Positions 60,216-64,000 of a stretch of DNA of 64,000 nucleotides are shown here, one piece after another. Positions within the stretch are counted from its first letter, which is position 1; each line of letters starts with the position of its first letter. This DNA is from CAWUFC02 sp963921335 (GTDB lineage Bacteria; Pseudomonadota; Gammaproteobacteria; Pseudomonadales; Halieaceae): NCBI GenBank assembly GCA_963921335.3, contig CAWUFC020000002.1, positions 372,001 through 436,000 of the forward strand, written 5' to 3'. Made by a program: the position numbers and the translations under genes. Under the pieces are notes generated by a model. That model saw only the letters and a program-made list of their open reading frames with translations, did not search any database and was not told the origin of the DNA.

Positions 60216-61391
60216 TCAGACTCCGTACTGACGCGAGGCCAGGTCTCGCATAATTTCTTCCGAACCACCACCGATGGCGTTGACCCGAACCTCACGATAA
60301 ATCCGCTCTACCCGGCTACCGCGCATGTAACCGATACCCCCAAGAATCTGGCTCGCCTCGCGCGCACAGAACTCCATGGTTTCGCTGGCCTGCACTTTGA
60401 GCATGGCTATATCACCAGGGTTGGGATTGCCGTTCTCGATGGATTCGAAACAGATTCGTATATAAGCCTGGGTAGCATTCAATTTCTGCTTCATCTGGGC
60501 GATTTTGTGGCGAATGACCTGATGGTCAGCAAGACGCTTGCCGAAGGTCTTACGCTGCTGGGCCCACTCTACCGCCTCTTCCAGGCAAACCCGACCCAGC
60601 GCCTCCATCGATGCCGACATGCCCATGCGCTCACCGTTGAAGTTGGTCATGATAACCAGGAAACCCTTGTTCTCTTCGCCAATCAGGTTTTCTACCGGGA
60701 CCCGCACATTGTCGAAATACAGGGTAGCGGTATCTGATGCCCACCAGCCCTGTTTTTTGTCCAATTGAGTGCGGCTAAAACCCTCGGCATCAGTGGGAAT
60801 CAAAAGCATGGACACACCACCAGCACCCTCCCCGCCCGTGCGCACGGCTGTGGATACCCAGTTGGCACGCATGCCCCCGGTGATATAGGTTTTTGATCCG
60901 TTGACGATGTAGTGATCACCGTCGCGAACGGCAGTGGTTTGCAGGTTTGCGACATCAGAACCACCACCAGGCTCGGTGATACCCAGCGCAATATGCTTTT
61001 CTCCGGCCAGCACCGGCGGCGCCACCATCTTTTTCATAGAATCACTGCCCCAGTTAACAACCGGTGGCAGCCCAATGCCGTGCACCATCAGGCTGGCATT
61101 CACGCCGCCGGCGCCAAAGCGGGCCAGTTCTTCGCTGGTAATCCAGCTGTGCCAGGAATCAATACCCTCGCTGATACCACCATATTCTTCCGGGTAGCCC
61201 ATACCCAGTAGGCCAATTTCAGCGGCCTTTGGCCAAAGTTCTATCGGAATATGCCCGTCTTCATCCCACTGATCTGCGTAAGGCGCTATCTCAGTGTCGA
61301 TAAAACGACGCAGCATGGTGCGCCACTCCTCATGTTCAGGACGAATATTGGGATTGGGTAGGCGTGCAGTATCAAAATCCAGCGACATCAT
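60216..61391 (-). CDS. Acyl-CoA dehydrogenase 3 (first gene of operon)
   Basis: This 391-residue ACAD has LLGMGYPEEYGGISEG, ITEPGGGSDVANLQTTAV, KTYITGGMRANWVSTAVRTG (in parts), ILGGIGYMRGSRVERIYREVRV and the end IGGGSEEIMRDLASRQYG. This resembles isovaleryl- or citronellyl-type (AtuD) dehydrogenases. Two ATG codons stand together at 61386-61391; the second has the better spacing to the GAGGAG site. It leads the eleven-gene operon and would make the enoyl-CoA that the carboxylase uses. Confidence 0.9.
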   Translation of the reverse strand: MMSLDFDTARLPNPNIRPEHEEWRTMLRRFIDTEIAPYADQWDEDGHIPIELWPKAAEIGLLGMGYPEEYGGISEGIDSWHSWITSEELARFGAGGVNASLMVHGIGLPPVVNWGSDSMKKMVAPPVLAGEKHIALGITEPGGGSDVANLQTTAVRDGDHYIVNGSKTYITGGMRANWVSTAVRTGGEGAGGVSMLLIPTDAEGFSRTQLDKKQGWWASDTATLYFDNVRVPVENLIGEENKGFLVIMTNFNGERMGMSASMEALGRVCLEEAVEWAQQRKTFGKRLADHQVIRHKIAQMKQKLNATQAYIRICFESIENGNPNPGDIAMLKVQASETMEFCAREASQILGGIGYMRGSRVERIYREVRVNAIGGGSEEIMRDLASRQYGV

Positions 61392-61443
61392 GCTCTCCTC
61401 TATTCGGGAGCAACAATGCTATGCCTGAATACTTGCGATAGCT

Positions 61444-61480
61444 TTGGACGCGGCGCCAATTACTTGGGATGCCGCGCCAA
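61444..61480. terminator. GC-rich inverted repeat between PLD gene and carboxylase operon
   Basis: TTGGACGCGGC (61444-61454) and GCCGCGCCAA (61471-61480) can pair with one bulged A over a 16-base loop. It may end the PLD transcript or, less likely, act as an operator for the operon. It has no T run. Confidence 0.3.
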
Positions 61481-61494
61481 ATGGGGTGTCTCAG

Positions 61495-63066
61495 CTAGAG
61501 AATCTTCTCGATGGGCATGATGCGGAAGAAGAAGTCTGCCATACGCTGGCCGCCGCTTCGGGCCGGCTGCTTATCTACCGTGCCCTCATAAGACGTCCAC
61601 TGCAGTTCGCCCTCTTCATCCAGCGTGACATGCCAGCTGTTTTCCGGCTGGATATACAACTCGGCGAGCTCCTTCAGCTCACCGCAAAATCCTTCCGATT
61701 CAAAAACCAAGCCGTTCTCTGTATTAATGATCACAGCACGCGGATCCAGGTTCAGGGAACCCACATAGCAAGTACGACCATCGGTCACAGACAGCTTGGA
61801 ATGAAATGCCACGAACTCCGCTGTTCGGGGTGCGGTATCAGCCATCTTCCGCATGTCCTTACCCGGCTGATGGTGAAACTCATACAGATGGGTGCCTGTC
61901 ATCACAATGGACTCCCGATACTTTTTGTAATGCGCATTCGGCGCAGGAAGATCAAGGGCGGACAGGGACGCCGTCAGAATCGTCACCTCGATTCCAAGAT
62001 CGCGGGTTTCCTGCAACTCGGCGATACCCTCATCCAGTGGAATCAAATAGGGCGTCACCAGGAAAACCTCGCGATCGTCATCCTTGTCCCACTCAGCCAG
62101 CATGTCATAAAGACGGTAATTCTCTTCACCATCTACTTCCGGGTCATCCTGCAGGAAGGTTGCGTTAGTCCCATGCATCCTGGCAGGCAAGCTGGCAAGG
62201 TACTCACTCCAATCGGCCCTCGCCATGGGGTACGACGCATACCACTCCGAACTCTCTTCCAGCAGGCGCGCCAAATCATCGCGCACCGCTGCTAACTCAT
62301 CGCCAGTGGCCTCCGGGTTTAACGCCTCGGCCGCGTATACCGGGCCGGAGTTCCAATAGACGTCATACGCTTCGCTCATACTGGGCACTACCTTGCCCAC
62401 CACCAGAGCGTCCAGATCGAGAAAATTGTAGTCTTCGCGCAAGCCGTAGTATTCATCGGCTACATTTCGACCACCCACCAGGCCCATCTGACCATCCGCG
62501 ATCATCAGCTTGTTGTGCGTGCGGCGGTTAAATTCCTTGAAACCACCGACAAAGTTACCTGCGATACCCATTTTGCCGGAACGAAACTTGCCCGCGTTGA
62601 AAATCTTAAGCTCGATATTTTCATGGCTATCGACGGCGGCCAGCACCACGTCGGGGCCCTTCATACCACTGTCGTTGAGCAGGTAGAGATCATCAATCAG
62701 CAGCCTGACGCGGACACCGCGATCTGCTGCTTCCAGCAGATGACTCAGGATCAGGTTGCCGGAACGATCGCCGGACCAGACAAAGTACTGCAGGTCCAGC
62801 GATACCTCGGCACTGTCAATCATGGCCAGACGAATATCCATGGCATCTTTGTTATGGGTCACCAGCATGGCCGCATTGCCCTCGGTAAAAGAGGAAGCCA
62901 CCGTCTGGCCCAGCGCATACAGCTTGCCGCTTTCAGCCGCAGGCATAGCCTGTGTCGGGGGTACCTCTACTTTCTCCGGAATCCGGGCACAGCCCGCCAC
63001 AACCGTCAGGAATGCCAGTATGGCGAGCCTGGTGCTCACTCGAGGGACCGATGACAGGTTAAACAT
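61495..63066 (-). CDS. PLD-family (cardiolipin synthase-like) lipoprotein
   Basis: This 523-residue protein has a lipoprotein signal (VVAGC, Cys26) and two phospholipase D motifs, HNKLMIADGQMGLVGGRN and HSKLSVTDGRTCYVGSLNLD, both with intact HxKxxxxD. It therefore can form one PLD active site. The lipid anchor puts it at the periplasmic face. It resembles the cardiolipin synthase C-like group. It ends 103 bases before the carboxylase operon and starts 136 bases from the divergent serine hydrolase. Confidence 0.87.
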   Translation of the reverse strand: MFNLSSVPRVSTRLAILAFLTVVAGCARIPEKVEVPPTQAMPAAESGKLYALGQTVASSFTEGNAAMLVTHNKDAMDIRLAMIDSAEVSLDLQYFVWSGDRSGNLILSHLLEAADRGVRVRLLIDDLYLLNDSGMKGPDVVLAAVDSHENIELKIFNAGKFRSGKMGIAGNFVGGFKEFNRRTHNKLMIADGQMGLVGGRNVADEYYGLREDYNFLDLDALVVGKVVPSMSEAYDVYWNSGPVYAAEALNPEATGDELAAVRDDLARLLEESSEWYASYPMARADWSEYLASLPARMHGTNATFLQDDPEVDGEENYRLYDMLAEWDKDDDREVFLVTPYLIPLDEGIAELQETRDLGIEVTILTASLSALDLPAPNAHYKKYRESIVMTGTHLYEFHHQPGKDMRKMADTAPRTAEFVAFHSKLSVTDGRTCYVGSLNLDPRAVIINTENGLVFESEGFCGELKELAELYIQPENSWHVTLDEEGELQWTSYEGTVDKQPARSGGQRMADFFFRIMPIEKIL

Positions 63067-63124
63067 TGAGCTGACTCCTTTGGCAGGTTTTGCTGGTCTT
63101 TGACGAAAAGACTACACGATTAAA

Positions 63125-63137
63125 CGGCAAATTGCCG
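63125..63137. promoter_or_regulatory. Palindrome between PLD gene and serine hydrolase
   Basis: CGGCAA and TTGCCG form a perfect repeat about a single central A in the 136-base divergent gap. It is a possible operator; no partner regulator is in the window. Confidence 0.25.
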
Positions 63138-63202
63138 CAGGCTTATGCTGGTTAAAAATTCAGGGTATTCTAAAAATCACCAGCAATAATTCGGATAAAA
63201 AA

Positions 63203-64000
63203 ATGATGGTATTCAAAGCCACTACTCGCATAACGCTTCTATTTCTGACGATAAGCCTGCCCCTTTCAGTATGGGCGGCGGACCTCAAAACCGCAGCTCC
63301 GGCCCGGGAGGGGATGTCAGCGGAAAGGCTGGCTCGTATTGACGGCTACATGAACAAGGCCGTTGATGAGGGCGTCATGGTCGGCGGCATGGGTATGATC
63401 GCCCGCAGTGGCCGAGTGGTATATACCAGCACCTGGGGCCAGGCCGATCGAGAGGCGGGCAAACCGATGGAGACGGATACCATTTTCCGAATCTACTCCA
63501 TGACCAAGCCCATCACCTCTGTTGCCCTGATGATGCTCTAAGAAGAGGGGCATTTCCTGCTCAACGACCCTGTCTCCAAATACCTACCTGAACTGGCCAA
63601 CCTGCAGCTGGCATTGTCCACTGCAGACGGCGGCACAGGTGTTATCTCAGACGGCACCAGCAGTGTTGGCTCGGGCAATGGGGACGACAGCCTTATTGGA
63701 CAGACCCGCGCACCGATAAGGCAACCAACGATCCGCGATTTAATGCGGCATACGGCCGGGTTCACCTACGGTATCTTCGGCGACACAGAGGTCGATCGCC
63801 TATATCGCGAAGCCGGCATGTTCCGCCAGCCCACGATCGAAGATTTTGTGAAGGACCTAGGCAAGATGCCGCTGCAATATGAGCCGGGCACTCGATGGCA
63901 CTACAGCGTGTCTGTGGACGTGCAGGGTCGACTGGTCGAAGTGCTGTCCGGCATGAGCTTCGGCGAGTTTCTGCAGAAAAGACTGTTTGGACCTCTGGGC
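63203..64000 (+). pseudogene. Class-C beta-lactamase-fold serine hydrolase with in-frame stop (3' end beyond window)
   Basis: The frame has a signal peptide (about 1-25, ending VWAA), then GMSAERLARIDGYMNKAV and the SxxK motif SMTK (IFRIYSMTKPITSV), and stops at TAA, 63539-63541, after 112 codons. The same frame then goes on without another stop to base 64000, reading EEGHFLLNDPVSKYLPELA, TIRDLMRHTAGFTYG and a Tyr-Ser-Val form of the YxN motif (WHYSVSVD). The stop falls where relatives have a residue before EEG, probably Tyr (TAT/TAC to TAA). Such proteins are esterases or peptidases. As sequenced it is broken; the remainder is well kept, so the change is recent or an error. Confidence 0.85.

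Noticed and set aside
1..64000. CRISPR arrays, tRNA or rRNA genes, transposase or integrase genes
   Set aside because: No regularly spaced repeats, cloverleaf sequences, rRNA segments or recombinase genes were seen on either strand; the scar near 36.2-37.4 kb has no insertion-sequence ends that I can identify.

Overview
The window is chromosomal DNA from a gammaproteobacterium. The order ihfB-rpsA-cmk-aroA-tyrA-pheA-serC-gyrA, followed by a divergent mtaD-ubiG-mupP-yciK block, is the arrangement known from Pseudomonas. The load of lipid and xenobiotic genes (three acyl-CoA dehydrogenases, a biotin-dependent carboxylase, many SDRs, P450, GSTs, secreted proteases) resembles marine lineages such as the Halieaceae (OM60/NOR5). 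That family assignment is inference. No rRNA, tRNA, CRISPR array, transposase or prophage gene was seen.

Layout. 1-12281 is a housekeeping block, all on the minus strand: a cut-off sugar-nucleotide epimerase, comEA, pyrF, lapA, ihfB, rpsA, cmk, aroA, tyrA, pheA, serC and gyrA. 12430-15946 (plus) is mtaD-ubiG-mupP-yciK. 15943-20128 (minus) is rnm-yciO-scpA-scpB-rluB, with ubiG/mupP/yciK converging on it. 20172-23104 (plus) holds yciB, yciI, an SH3/coiled-coil protein, a periplasmic cyclophilin and pdxJ. 23101-24454 has a methyltransferase and rluA. 24443-31218 (minus) is a tightly packed seven-gene accessory operon: GST, secreted trypsin-like protease, membrane-anchored unknown, SDR, DUF3604 lipoprotein, crotonase and sulfurtransferase. 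31432-36153 has a frameshifted P450, a medium-chain dehydrogenase, and a LysR regulator divergent from bdcA and azoR.

36154-37463 is a scarred interval. It carries a decayed copy of the rimO promoter and first codons, a truncated amidohydrolase lipoprotein and a membrane-anchored unknown, and ends at the intact rimO-rsmE pair. 39464-44573 holds small membrane proteins, an orphan secreted protein, and a minus-strand trio of secreted protease, HAMP-only and Cache-only membrane proteins. 44004-48591 has two PlsC acyltransferases, two alpha/beta hydrolases and an MBL-fold hydrolase.

48654-61391 (minus) is one operon of eleven genes: acyl-CoA dehydrogenase, GST, carboxyltransferase beta, enoyl-CoA hydratase, two more acyl-CoA dehydrogenases, biotin carboxylase alpha, AtuA-like protein and three SDRs. 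Its logic is that of the acyclic-terpene (atu) and leucine (liu) pathways: desaturate a beta-methyl acyl-CoA, carboxylate it, hydrate it. Its gene content and carboxyltransferase motifs differ from what I know of those, so the substrate is open. The window ends with a PLD-family lipoprotein and the start of a class-C beta-lactamase-fold serine hydrolase that carries an in-frame stop.

The strongest candidates for something undescribed are the eleven-gene carboxylase/GST/AtuA operon, the split Cache + HAMP + protease trio, and the rimO relic scar. Four broken genes (P450, amidohydrolase, rimO copy, serine hydrolase) lie in the accessory part and none in the housekeeping blocks.
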